From positions 1,179,001-1,243,000 of the forward strand of contig JACEVL010000159.1 of NCBI GenBank assembly GCA_020284085.1: a DNA stretch of 64,000 bases. The letters run 5' to 3'. Below, in pieces: positions 23,850 through 35,414 of this stretch. A program made the position numbers and the translations under genes. A model generated the notes under the pieces. The model made no database searches. It worked only from the letters and a program-made list of their open reading frames with translations, and was not told the origin of the DNA. Origin of the DNA: Aporrectodea caliginosa. Lineage: Eukaryota > Annelida > Clitellata > Crassiclitellata > Lumbricidae. Position 1 is the first letter of the stretch, and each line of letters opens with the position of its first letter.

Positions 23850-24985
23850 GCTCCACCACAATGGCTCGAATGCTATACTCATCTCCAGTTTGGTTGGGTT
23901 TCACCAATGAGGGTGAAAGGGTGCTCTTATAAAAAAAACTTCCTCGACATGGGTTCTTGCAAACTGATACTGCTACATTTGACATGATGTGCTCTATGGC
24001 AGACGTTATTCACGTCGCAGCAATACTCTGTGATCCTGGGCATGTCCCTCCATGGTTTACTCGCGCCAGAACGGGAAACTGGATACTCCGATACTCCCTT
24101 AGGCCTCGCTCACATGATCGTGAGATACCACGTTGTGACTCACTGTCTGTCAAGGGATACTTCACTCGTATTGTCGCGAAACCGGGTTATTCTCAGTTCC
24201 TCTTTGTTGCCGAGTGGTTCAGAGCTCTATCAGGATGCCCGAAACCCCGGATCTCAACAAAGGATCGTCCTTGGTCCGTTTCTCGTGGTATTTCAAGAGG
24301 ACTGAATGGGTAACCAACACACGAGTAGAAGATCACTTTATTGTTCTTCACCGACATTCGACAGCGCTCATATCAGCGTATTCTTGACAGCGAGAGAACT
24401 GCTAAGCTGCTTCCCCGTAGCCTACTATAGTCGAGCAGGCCCTCTAGCGATAGCTTCTCGGATGGCTGGTGCGCAGATCTATTGCAGGCCTTCTTCGCCA
24501 GTCGAGACTTCAAGGTCGATGCTTAGCTCAAGACCGAATCTTCAGACTGTCTTATGGCTGTCTGTCCCATGGCCAACCTCCGCCTTTTTATACCTTTCTA
24601 ATTGTCAATGCGCGCTATCTGAAATTGTAACCTGCACAGTTCTCTCGGTGTCAGTAATAATACAATACAATAATACAGATTCTGAAACTAAAGGCACTCC
24701 TAGGGTGTCAAATTAAGCATTACCAATGTGAATCTATGGGCATTAGTCCAAAACCGTTACCCACACAACTATCACGGTGCTAACTTATAATAGAAATATC
24801 AGCGCTCCATAGAGTGTCGAATGGGAGAATCTACCTATTATATAGCGGCTCGTGAGGTGCCGCTTCAAAATCGTCACCTCGGCGCTGCAGCATCCAGTGT
24901 TCATGTTACTCGGCCTATTGCGAAAGTAGTTCTTCATGTTCAGAATACAGTCGCTAATCCATTCGTTGACTTTTAAACAAAAAAC
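23850..24985. other. No recognisable gene
   Basis: An ORF of 118 codons at 23957-24313 matches nothing I know. A tRNA-like A box (GCCGAGTGGTTCAGAGC, about 24210) lies within it but has no convincing B box. Nothing else supported. Confidence 0.35.
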
Positions 24986-25034
24986 TTTAAATTAAATTTT
25001 CAAGTTTAATTGCATCAATTTACTAATTAGGTAA

Positions 25035-25417
25035 TGAAGCGTTATAGAGGAGCCGATCTATTGAATTTCTTTACCAAAAACCAAGCCAATAAAGAATGTG
25101 ACGGCGGTGATGAGACTGAAGAGGTTAGCATTGCAGATAATTCTATTAGCAACGTTGTTAACGAAAATGATTTAATAAAAACTTAACACAGTCTCAGTTG
25201 TTCAGTCAGAGGATTTAGGAGTGAGCAAAGTAACAGATTTTGGTCAACAGACTCATCACCCGTCAGAAGGATTTTGGACTACCTGTTGGTGCAAAGTTAA
25301 CTGATGGAGACAAATCTCTATTTTTAACTGAATTCTGTACTCCACCAGAATCGTTTGCGTGGTCTAGCACTTCTCATTAAGCACCCCCTCTGGTAAAATC
25401 CTAGCTACGCCACTGAA
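25035..25417 (+). pseudogene. hAT-type element remnant: N-terminal coding scrap and right terminus
   Basis: An ORF starts MKRYRGADLLNFFTKNQA, which resembles the beginning of ZMYM-like hAT transposases (MKR...FF), and stops after about 50 codons. The block ends at 25417 with CTAGCTACGCCACTG, a hAT-like right terminus similar to the one at 803. No matching left end or duplication of AAGTTATA was found, so the left half is lost or too diverged. Confidence 0.4.
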
Positions 25418-25419
25418 GT

Positions 25420-26143
25420 TATAAGGGCTATCCGACAATTTAAATTAGTGAGGTCAAAACTGTTGTGGTCATATTATAGTTGAATAACTTAAATTTGGTA
25501 AAAACTGCTAATCAGTATTTTGAGATTTATCAGAAGTCGGCCTGGAATTGATTATTGGTTTTCTTGCAGGCATAGCCTAATATCTTTTTACTGGGTGTAA
25601 ATTTAGGAATTGAAATTGGAGTTATTATCAAAGTAAATAATACTTTAACTTACTGCTGGATGTAAGTTATCATAATAAATAATTGATGCCAAATTACCAG
25701 TATTTGATATTATATTGCATTAAGTTGATGACGAATTAGAAGATAAATTACCATAAGAAATCTGTAGCTCAATACAGGAAAGAAAGATTAGTGAAAGTCA
25801 GGAATACAAGCGCGAGACAAACGCTCCTTCAAAGTCTTGCATTTTCAATTTCATAAAAAGCGAATGCTGTAACAAATCAGGCTGACAATATCACTACTAA
25901 TAGGTCATAGTAGCGGAAGAGGAGTTGATGATCATGGTAAAGAGCGAGTTGTTGATGTAGTCAATGTAGACAATGCAACGCAGCAACTCATCTCTTGAAA
26001 TTCGATATCATAATGCGATAACTGACACTGAAAAATCATTTATCACATTCATATAATCGCATTTTTATATTTCTGTAAATTTCTTTATAATTAGAGTCCG
26101 AGATGGACCTTTTATACCAGAATCTAATATTGATTTGCACATT

Positions 26144-26184
<41 letters not shown>

Positions 26185-26940
26185 CATTTATTATTATTAT
26201 TACACATATTAGCTTATTATTCACTAAATGTAGTTGGATAGCCTTTTTAACAGGCTTACATCAGATTGACAAAACGAGCGGCCCTGATGGACATCTGGGA
26301 AGTGTATGCCCTGAGACTCGCATTGGCTCTCGACGCCCATATCATTGTGTGCTTCTATTAACCTACTGTTAAATCTAGCGAAAATGCTGCAACATAGATA
26401 AAATGAAATCACCATTAATTTAATTACTTATAGTTATTTATGACACTAATCATTGCGTATACAAATAGTAATGTAGCGTTAATAGTGCATTGTGTCTTTA
26501 GGCAGTTAGTACTCACTAATAAGCATGTTATAAATATACATGTATGCATGGTGAACCGGTGTTGTCTTTTGGAAGGTAATCACACTATCACAGCACCTAG
26601 GCACGCACTAGCCTTGTTGTGGCCCTGGTTTGAGGGCAAGGTTCTGAGTTATATGCTCTGGTGTGTGATTTCGGCGTCAAATCCACAATTTTTGGTCTTT
26701 CAAACAACGTTCCAGTGTTCAAGTTCTTCGAAAATAATAATTCTGGTTAATATTAATCCTCACTGGTATTCTTCAATGGAATGCATAACTCCGACGTAAT
26801 ACCGAACACGGTTTTCTGTCCGTCGAGGATGGCGCCGAATCGCATACGTCCACGAGAGGATAACAATCCTTATTCCTCAATGTTCAGAGTCGCACCCAAC
26901 TTCCTGCCGACCTCGTTGTTAGCTTTACAAATGATTGCTT
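25420..26940. other. No recognisable gene
   Basis: AT-rich sequence with AAT/ATT runs at about 26145-26205. Nothing supported. The region from 26946 downward would hold the 3' UTR of the fucosyltransferase gene, but I see no clear polyadenylation signal there. Confidence 0.35.
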
Positions 26941-26947
26941 CATTTTT

Positions 26948-27979
26948 TTAATCCATTGGAATCCAGTGCGGTGGATAATAGTCAGAAGGTTTCAGTGCCG
27001 CGTATAAAGTCGAATTTGGGGACGGGTAGTTTGCATAATAGATTGTTGTGCCTTTCGCTAGCCATGCCGACCACCATCCATAGGTTCCGGAAGACACAAT
27101 GAAGTGATCACACATTGACAGCACTGCCATATCTTCTCCAGGGGAATTGTCAAATAAATAAACTATACTAACATTTAAGGATGTGGCGTTAGAAACGATG
27201 TATTGTTTAGTCCACAGCTTATCCTGAGAAGCAACAAAGAATTGCACTTGCTTGTATCTGTCAGTGAAGTATTTCATTGCTCTGCTGAAGTAACTCTCTG
27301 GAGCTGTAGAAAACCCACTCGATTGTGGAGCCAGGACAAAATCTCCTCTGCGGTTATGTATGCCAACTCGAATAAAACCGCTTTTCCATCGTGAAGGAAA
27401 GTTGCTCTTTAAAATATTTGTTGCGAAATCTTTAAATTTAGTTTTGAATTGAAAAAGCTGTCGAATGCGTTCATTTGTCAATCTTAGATATTTCCAACTT
27501 TGAAAATAACCCTGAAGAAGAATCGATCTATTTAGGATGGCCTGCGTGTCAGTTATCATATCGTCTATTCCCTCGTCGTAAGATATGAGCTTCTCGGAAA
27601 ACGTATAACACGGACAAATGGGATCTGCTCGCTTGACGTTCAATTCGAAGACTTCTTCCAAATGTTTCGCCGTGTGTGTTTTCGACAAAACAATTTCTCT
27701 TCCGGTTAATTCTGCGACGTAAACGACAGCTGCAAAAGTAAACATCTGATTACCAAGTCCCCTTCCGTCAGAGAAATTACTGAAAGTTACGTAATAGTCT
27801 GAAGTATTGGACGGATTTGTTACATTCGGTTGATCGAAATGCGTTGTCAATCGAATGACTTTCTCGTGACTCATTGTCCGAGATAGGTACACAAAAGACA
27901 TCGCCATTGAAACCAGAAGCCATAAGCCCATGAAGCCGGCTAACCGTCTTTTGATATTGCTCCTCTGATTTTCCCTCAT
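26948..27979 (-). CDS. Galactoside alpha-1,2-fucosyltransferase-like (GT11), single exon
   Basis: A 343-residue type II Golgi membrane protein. It has a short basic cytoplasmic tail (1-13), one membrane span (about 14-32), a stem, and a catalytic domain. The GT11 motifs are all present: GRGLGNQMF (72-80), GYFQSWKYL (157-165), VGIHNRRGDF (205-214, carrying the H-x-R-R-G-D GDP-fucose binding signature) and SSGTYGWWSAWLAKG (296-310). Seven N-glycosylation sequons are visible (for example N52, N58, N68, N264, N322). The family transfers fucose from GDP-fucose to the 2-OH of terminal galactose on glycans. Length agrees with vertebrate FUT1/FUT2. A splice acceptor-like AATTTCAG ends ten bases before the ATG (27987-27989 on the plus strand), suggesting an upstream 5'-UTR exon. 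The acceptor sugar is not predictable. FUT1/FUT2 orthology is not claimed. Confidence 0.93.
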   Translation of the reverse strand: MRENQRSNIKRRLAGFMGLWLLVSMAMSFVYLSRTMSHEKVIRLTTHFDQPNVTNPSNTSDYYVTFSNFSDGRGLGNQMFTFAAVVYVAELTGREIVLSKTHTAKHLEEVFELNVKRADPICPCYTFSEKLISYDEGIDDMITDTQAILNRSILLQGYFQSWKYLRLTNERIRQLFQFKTKFKDFATNILKSNFPSRWKSGFIRVGIHNRRGDFVLAPQSSGFSTAPESYFSRAMKYFTDRYKQVQFFVASQDKLWTKQYIVSNATSLNVSIVYLFDNSPGEDMAVLSMCDHFIVSSGTYGWWSAWLAKGTTIYYANYPSPNSTLYAALKPSDYYPPHWIPMD

Positions 27980-28129
27980 TGCAGTGCTGAAATTATATAA
28001 TATTAAATAAGTCAGATGTACTCGAGTACAAGTCGAAGAAAATTTCTGCTTATTTTACAAAACTGTGGCTGATACAACATCTAGACAATCTTTTCTGCCA
28101 ATGGTTTGCAACACATTTAGAAGTGCTAT

Positions 28130-28835
28130 ATAATGTACTGGATAGAACAACAAAGACAACGTAACTGTAACAACAATGCAAAGAAGTTGAAGAAGATTTC
28201 AAGATAAATAGAATGCAGAAAGGATATAATTGGAAAGAAATTACTTAGTGGACAATTTGATCTCAATGCTGCATTAATCAAAGATGCAAATGGCAAAGTA
28301 CTAGTAGACGATGCAAGCATACAGAAACGATGGAAGGAACACCTTGAGGCCTACTAAACGTTCACACACATAATAGCTCTACGGTTCTCACACAGTCGTC
28401 AATAACCAACACAGAAGAACAGATTCCAACATATTTAGGGGGAGAGGTCAGAGATGCTATCGACAAAATGAGAAAGGATAAAGCACCGGACAGGAATGGA
28501 ATCACGACTTCAAGGAGGAGGAGGAGGAGAAACAATAATGATAAAGATGTGCGTGTCCTGTTACAAAGATTCAACAAAAGGAAACATAGAAGAACACTGG
28601 GAAAAAATCGACAATCGTCTCTATATACAAAAGAAAAATAGATCCACAAGGCTGCAGAAACTACAGACCCATTAGCCTACACAGAATTGCAGAAAAGTTT
28701 TCACCAAAATGATACAAAGCACAATGAAGCAGTATAATGAAAGAGCACTTGGGTAAAAACAAGCTGAGTTTAGGCAAGAAAAAAGCGTAATTGATAATAT
28801 TTTCACCATGAGACAGATGGTCACTTCACGTGAAA
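28130..28835 (+). pseudogene. Decayed LINE reverse transcriptase fragment
   Basis: Pieces in several forward frames match a non-LTR reverse transcriptase. DANGKVLVDDASIQKRWKEH precedes the domain, then come AIDKMRKDKAPDRNGI, NYRPISLH-like sequence and EKFFTKMIQSTM, and AEFRQEKSVIDNIFTMRQMV. Stops and frame changes separate them, and the catalytic YADD half is missing. It lies just upstream (5' side) of the minus-strand fucosyltransferase and is unrelated to it. Confidence 0.7.
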
Positions 28836-28839
28836 TCGT

Positions 28840-29775
28840 AAATTAAGTCTGAGTTAAGTGCTTATGTCAACCTTAATACGGTTCTTTAAACATGCAATTA
28901 CTTTAACAGATTACTTTAAAGAAACTCAAGGTGGTACATAATTATCATTACAGGTTTCAACGAGCTACACAGATTTTACATTGAAGGATTTTTGTGGCGT
29001 TCAAACGTTTTGTCTGACGTTACAGAAAAATTAAAACCTTGAACAAATCTTCAAAGCAAATAGCTACATAGCAAAACACATAGCAGGCCCGTTGTGCTCC
29101 TCGTGTTTGAATTGTATGCCACAATAGACCTAGTGAGCTAACTTTTACTGTGGCGGAACCGCCACGAGTGGAAGGATGTCTGCCTAGGTAAGGCCCTTGC
29201 GGTCTGCAAGAGACGACTTGTTCAACTAATATTCTTTATTCACCAAATAAAACGAAAACTCAATTACAGCTTCAATGTTGATTGTTCATAATTATCCTCT
29301 TGGCATCAGTGGCCGTCCACTCGGTCCTACCAACAGTTTCTTAAGTAGCCTGTACAGTGTACACGTTTCGAGCCCAGACGTGACACACAGTTTGAACGCC
29401 TCGCTGCGACGTGGAGACGGACGCGGATTCGGATGCGTCTGAGGCACAAACGACATAGAAGCCGAAGACTGACGACGACGGACGCCGCGGCCTCCCTCCT
29501 TCTTTTCTTCCCGAAGGACTGGAACGGCAACTGGTGCTAATCGACAACAGTACAGCAGTAGTCGAATCTCTAGGCCCTCTCAGGACTCGACTCTTCCGGA
29601 AATGACTGTGTGCTCTCCTTTTATAGTCCGAGAACCCTATCCTTACTTAGCGTGGCCGGTTGCTGACTGACATTTACTACTCTGACCTGAGTGACTATGG
29701 AGTCATCTCTAATCACCGCTTGAGCAACGTGAACAAACGGTGGTAACAAAGGCATGAACAAGAACAACGGCAGCA
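28840..29775. other. No recognisable gene
   Basis: Contains a perfect short palindrome GTGGCGGAACCGCCAC at about 29151-29166 and a GC-rich stretch at 29395-29500. Short ORFs only; nothing supported. Confidence 0.35.
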
Positions 29776-29777
29776 TC

Positions 29778-30095
<318 letters not shown>

Positions 30096-30334
30096 CAGCA
30101 CGCAGCTGGCGGAGCTGGTCGTAAATTCAGTGATATTTTAGTTCTTTGATTAATTTTACTTCTAGTTCTTATTCACTTCTGTAACGTTCTGTTGAAGCAA
30201 TTTTACTAACCTTCTACTTCTAGTTCTCAGATAATTTTACTTCTAGTTCAGGTTAGCACATAATTTATCTTATTCGTGCACTTATCAAGATTATAGATAC
30301 GAACAAAATCTTTAAACCATTTCCCTCAGGCACA

Positions 30335-30535
30335 GAGAATATTATGAAGAAGAAGACGAGGAGGAGAAAGAAGAAGAGCATTCCCTTCAGCTAGCCCTGA
30401 GGCATCCAGGGTATGAAGTGTTAGCGACTTCATTTTCTTAGCCTCAGTATATATGAGGGCGGTTAGTCAGTCGTATCCCTCGCCGTCTCATCTTCCCACT
30501 GACAGTGTACGGTCAGTGTACTCACTCATCAAAGC
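30335..30535 (-). mobile_element. SINE, body copy 2
   Basis: Its reverse complement aligns with 51290-51415: GTACACTG...GGGAAGATGAGACGGCGAGG, then CGCCCTCATATATACTGAGG, then GAAGTCGCTAACACTTCAT and CTCAGGGCTAGCTGAAGG. The copy ends in a TTC-repeat tail (GAA units on the plus strand at 30340-30380). The tRNA-like head expected near 30540-30700 is not clearly recognisable here. Confidence 0.65.
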
Positions 30536-30699
30536 TGAGTTGGCCAAAGTGCAGAATTGTGACGAAAGTAGGCTGGAGTTCATGAGATTAGCTACGAGAT
30601 TCACAATATGCGCAGAGGTGTACACCAAATCGAAACAAGCAACATGCATTTTAAACACATCTCTGTAGCGCGGTAGTCTACTGTGATGAATTCCCTATT

Positions 30700-31430
30700 T
30701 CACGACCTGGATAACCGGGTTCTAATCCCTCAAGGGTTGAATACAGGCATGGGTTTCATTCCAAGAGGCTGATGGCATACGCGTCTCACGATCAAGCAGG
30801 CACCCATGGCTAGTGAGCCTAGGTTCGAGCCGAGGGCGTTCATGTCCCTGCCGTTTATAACTATCCCGTGGCTCAATAGGGGAACCAACCCGCCTGGAAT
30901 AGGGGAACATTAATTTTGATCAAACTAGATATTTAAATACAAAGAGTTGTAAATCTAAAATGAGATAGTGTAATGTGATATAAATTAAACAGAATACGAT
31001 ATTGTACATGTATGACTGTCTGTACAGTCCTAATAAGATTTTATACAACTAAATAAAGGTCACACACACAAGATATCACTGCCACTTCAAATAACGAGGC
31101 CTATTTTCACAACATGTAAAACAAAGTGCACCGTTTTCCTCTCTGCCCTCCAAATACCAATACCACCCTAGATATTACTACAGAATTATTCTAGTCTAAT
31201 ATATTTCACCTTTGATCTAGGCCCTGGCCAGACGATTCCCTTGCTTTCTCTCTCTGACGACAGTTCTACGCTCTTCCCTAACACCAGAGACGACCACTCA
31301 CCTTCACAGCCAGCCACAGCAAGAAAGAGTTTCCTTTGCCTGCCGCGGCTTACCTTTGCTGAGTCACAGGTGCCTGACCCTTGGCTCTCCCCACCGACCA
31401 ATTACATCTTGCCTCAATCCACTGGTCAGC
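30700..31430. other. No recognisable gene
   Basis: Two weak B-box-like strings (GGGTTCTAATCCC at about 30717 and AGGTTCGAGCC at about 30822) suggest tRNA-derived debris. Otherwise nothing supported. Confidence 0.35.
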
Positions 31431-31437
31431 CAGCTGG

Positions 31438-33595
31438 CCGGTGTCGCGTGACAGAGTCTCCCCCCTAAAAGTCTCCGGGGGAGAGAATATTTCATCCCCC
31501 GTCGAAATAAACTCTCCCCCGGGGGAGACTTTATTTCAACACAAGATAACCTACACAAACATCATATTTATTGCATTGTTTCGCTAACTGATGTAATATA
31601 TTCGTTTGTAATGACAATTAACATCATATGGACTAGCTCATAGAGCTATTTTGAGTAGAAATCTTGAAGAAGTGCTATATTAATGTTCGGTTACATTACA
31701 CTTATTATAGCTCACCAATCAACTTTATTTTAGCTTCCTTGGTTTAACAAAAGCTTGAGTGTTTGGAATAAGATTCCTCTCTTCATTTAACAGGCGGCCA
31801 ATCTTTAATGGTTTAAAAAATGTTATGCATTCACTTGGTATATGATGTCATTAAGACTCATTATTAATTAGCCTTATTAATTATTGCTAATCTGCTGGTT
31901 AAGTTGTCCTTTTCCCTTCTGTTTGTCTCTTTTCGCTTAATGGTTTCATATTAGTTGCATATTTTAACCGTTCTTTTATACCGTTAAGTTCATTATTAGC
32001 AAATTTTACCCTGTGAGCAGGATTTTCATACTTTTTGGGCCTTCCTTACCACCTCACTCACCTGCTTGATAAATGGAAGTTATATAATCGGTAACTTCAT
32101 CCATCAGCAAAGTCTGCATTGCTGACACAGAATGAAACAGATTTCTCTCATAGACGACGTTCCTCATCTTTCGAATATTCTGCTGTAACTATGATCCTCT
32201 TCATTTTTGGTAACGTAATTAAGTAAAGCATCACACCCAGACTTATCCATTAAAATAATTTTGAAATGTTTCACTAAGTAGTACTTATTAATGCAACTTA
32301 TAGCCTACCCAACATAGATATAGGCCTACTAACTAATATTGAATCCTTTAAAATCATCAAAGCCTATGCAGAAATAAACTTGAGCTACGAATAATTAATT
32401 TATGGTGGTCTGCCTTTTATAGTCAACCAATCAACTTTGTTCTAGCTTTTATTACCCCCGTGTGCAAAATTACATTCTAAGCCGAATAATTCCGTAGATC
32501 AACAAATGCCTAGGCCCTATAGTAGGCTTATTCTCAAGACTAGACTGTGCTGGCTTTATGGACTACAATGCTTTATTTTTTTGCTTATTGGCCTATCGAT
32601 ACTAAATAGGTTTGGTTTAGCTGCGATTATTTAATGGGGAGTCCTATTGCCAATAATTTCGTGAATGCCTAATCTTTATCCATGAATGCCAGAAAAGCAA
32701 GGGCAAGCTCATATCCGAAAGCCAGTACTTCATTTACAATCACTGGTTATGACTTTCCTGTTCTAGGTAATAATCTGACACCAGCAAACAATAATAAGCA
32801 AACATTAGGCTAACCAGATGAATCACAGAAAATCAAGCGCAAAGTCTTATCAGTTGACTGATACCAGTTGAAGGGTAGGCCTAATCCGCATCATTAATCG
32901 CATAGAAGCCAGGGCTAGCTTTTCTTAGGAAAATTACTCGCAGGCTTTGTTTCAGACTACTTGTATATAGCTAATAAGCTGGCCCGATACATCTGACGCT
33001 AATAATATTGAACGACTAATATCCAACACAATTTCAGTGGTAGGTCTAACCTTAGAAGAATCACTTTGAACTTTGAAGCTAATTAGCTCTAGTTGGCATA
33101 ATGAATAAGTATCATTAGTGACTGGTAATGCTCAGAATCTTCTCAGCAAACAGTGCCAACTAGCACCAGTCAAAGTCTACTTGTTGGGTGAGCTATTTTC
33201 TTAGTTATAGCCTATGACAATGTGTTATCTCTCCACTGCGTTTTAATTACATAAGCGCGTCCAACATCCTATTTACATGATGCATTTACTACAATAAAAC
33301 ATTTATTTCACAATTTTCGCATTTAATTCCATAGCTGTTTCATGTCCATTTCAACTAATAAACTTGAAAGTAATTTATTTCAGAAATGCACATATTAAAT
33401 CCTATTTTAAATAATATAGAAATGCAAATGAAAACAGAGGGGCGAATTTAGTAAGGGGGAGACTTTGTATCGTAGATAGGGGAGATTCTATTTCAATGGG
33501 GGAGACTTTGTTTCGATACAAAGTCTCCGGGGGAGACTCTGTTACGGTAACGGGGCGACTCTGTTTCGGGGGGAGACTTTATATCGTGACACCGG
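31438..33595. mobile_element. Larger TIR element of the CCGGTGTCACGA family (2.16 kb)
   Basis: The left end CCGGTGTCGCGTGACAGAGT (then CTCCCCCC) and the reverse complement of the right end CCGGTGTCACGATATAAAGT (then CTCCCCCC) share about 22 of 28 bases. They also share ends with the element at 6929-7289. The right subterminal zone (33454-33580) carries about six direct copies of GGGGGAGACTTTGTTTCG-like units spaced 15-27 bp. The left zone (31454-31530) carries both orientations. The AT-rich middle has no ORF worth naming, so the element is non-autonomous or dead. No target-site duplication was recognised, and the superfamily is unassigned. Confidence 0.6.
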
Positions 33596-33599
33596 CCGA

Positions 33600-34110
33600 T
33601 GGCTAGCTCCCTCAGACGGCCGGTGCCATCCCTCAGCCCTTCACAATAGCTGCATATACCCAGCATGTTTCATATTATTAAGCTCTAACCCCGAAGGCCA
33701 GTTTAAACTATGACCCCAGGTATAGGCCCTGCAGGTAAAATGTCCTACTGTCCTATGCGGGAACCTACTTCCTCACAGCCCTAAAATATGGCCCCTTAAA
33801 ATTTAAAATTCTCTTAATTTTCCTTCTAAAAATATTTATGCTTCTTATTCTTATTCACTTCTGAAGGTCTTAATTTCAATTCTTATTCTATTCTCGTTCT
33901 TAAAATAATTTTTATTCTACTTCTACTTCTGCTTCTGCTGAACGAAAATGAAGTAATTATTATTCTTATTCTACTTCTTATTCACGAAAATATAATTGCT
34001 GGCGAGATGAGTCCTATTAGACTTCACCGGTAGCCCACCACTCAGCGTGTACAATTCGTATATTGTGATGTTGCTTTATTTGGTGGTGAATAAACTACTT
34101 ACTTACTTAC
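33600..34110. other. Non-coding, LINE-like tail at 34086-34112
   Basis: GAATAAACTACTTACTTACTTACT resembles a LINE 3' end with a TTAC tail. The upstream part has no recognisable reading frame. Confidence 0.4.
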
Positions 34111-34119
34111 TTACTAAGT

Positions 34120-34910
34120 GATGCGAAAGGCACTAACGTATTTCGCCAGAGGATTTAGGATTGGCGGAAAAACCAGCAACAACCTCAGATACGCTGACTG
34201 TATACATAGTCTTACTGGCACCAACACCGGAAAAACTTTAAGAACTCGTGAGTCGTGACACACGTCGAAAGTGCTGCAGCAGATTATGGCATGTCGATCA
34301 ACGTGGCAAAGACGAAAGTCATGACGAATACTGAGGAGATGTTGGAGACAGTGGTCGGCATAGGAAGACTGAAACAAGTAAATTCCTTTGTATACCTAGG
34401 GAATAGGGTAACAAAAGATGCGAATTGCGCGAGTGAAGTGAAAGCAAGGCTGGCCATGGGGATGATGGCTATGGTAAAATTGACGAAGATATGGAAGAAC
34501 AAGTCGATCAGCAACGATACCAAACTACGGTTGATAAAGGCATTGGTGTAGCCAGTGGTGACGTACGGATGAGAGGCCAGGACGCTGAAGAAGGAGGAAG
34601 AAATGCGTATACAAGCATTCGAAAACAAGTGTAGGCCTATTCCAAATCTGTTGAGAATCCCGTGGACGAAAATGATGCCCAATGAACGGGTGTACAGTGT
34701 ACACATCAGCGGGGGCCAGCAAGGATCTATTGGCTCACACGAAAACTCGGAAACTACGATATTTTGGCCACATCATAAGACAGCCGCCCGACAACAACAT
34801 CGAGAGCAGCCTGATTCCGGGTCTCATGGAAGCGGTTCGAGGACGAGGAAGGCCGAGAATATATAGAGAACATATAATTATACAGATCCGTAACAGGCTG
34901 AACTAAAAGA
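34120..34910 (+). pseudogene. Decayed LINE reverse transcriptase, C-terminal half
   Basis: Frames give NLRYADC at 34172-34192, where the catalytic Y-A-D-D has become Y-A-D-C. Then come GMSINVAKTKVMT, LKQVNSFVYLGNRVT, KIWKNKSISNDTKLRLIKAL and, in another frame, RKLRYFGHIIRQPP followed by GRGRPRIYREHI. This order (thumb, YLG box, RGRGRPR tail) is that of an endonuclease-type non-LTR retrotransposon. Several frameshifts and stops make it inactive. Confidence 0.8.
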
Positions 34911-34919
34911 TGCGCAAAA

Positions 34920-35410
34920 TATGCTGCAAAGCCCGACAATCCATGTTCGCGCTACGTGTTTTGGTCGCCCACCGTCTCCAAGGTTGTTAGAGCTACTACC
35001 CTCGCACGGCTACTTTATGCCTCCTCTGTTTGGCGGGGATTTGCAACTGCAGGGGAACGTAAACGCCTTAACGATATTCTAAGAAAATTGACCCGTTCAG
35101 GAGTCCTCCCTACCGATTTCCTAGTTTTGACAACCACTGTTCTAGAGCTGATTCTACTCTTTTCCGTTCAATTCTCTTAAACCCTTGTCACGTCCTTCAC
35201 GACCTCCTCCTTCCCCGTAAGGTCACTCCATACAATGCGCGACCGACCCAAGCCACATGATCTCACCCTACCTAGAATTGATGCCTTTGCAAAAAGAAGT
35301 TTTATTATGAGAATGTTATATGACTTTGCATAACTGTTTGTATTATTTATTTCTTTTGTAATCTTCTGTGCGTTTGCTTGTAGTCAAATAAAGAATATTC
35401 TTACTTACTT
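34920..35410 (+). pseudogene. Second LINE end, CR1-like, with TTAC tail
   Basis: RATTLARLLYASSVWRGFAT is followed, after a frame change, by RPTQAT-like and LPRIDAFAKRSFIMRMLYDF segments. It finishes with ACAAATAAAGAATATTC-like sequence and a TTAC tail at about 35385-35410. It is a different family from the copy just upstream, so the two insertions are adjacent but independent. Confidence 0.65.
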
Positions 35411-35414
35411 TACT

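Noticed and set aside
24200..24260. Possible tRNA gene (GCCGAGTGGTTCAGAGC)
   Set aside because: A-box-like only; no acceptor pairing and no good B box at the right distance.
29151..29166. GTGGCGGAACCGCCAC palindrome as a terminator or microRNA hairpin
   Set aside because: Stem of eight with no loop or extension; too short to support either in an animal genome.
24300..29640. Pair of possible LTRs (24300-24620 and 29220-29640), both with CTTTATT near one end and a CTTTTTATA/CCTTTTATAG box near the other
   Set aside because: No alignable sequence between them, no TG...CA ends, no primer-binding site and no gag-pol between. The fucosyltransferase lies there instead.
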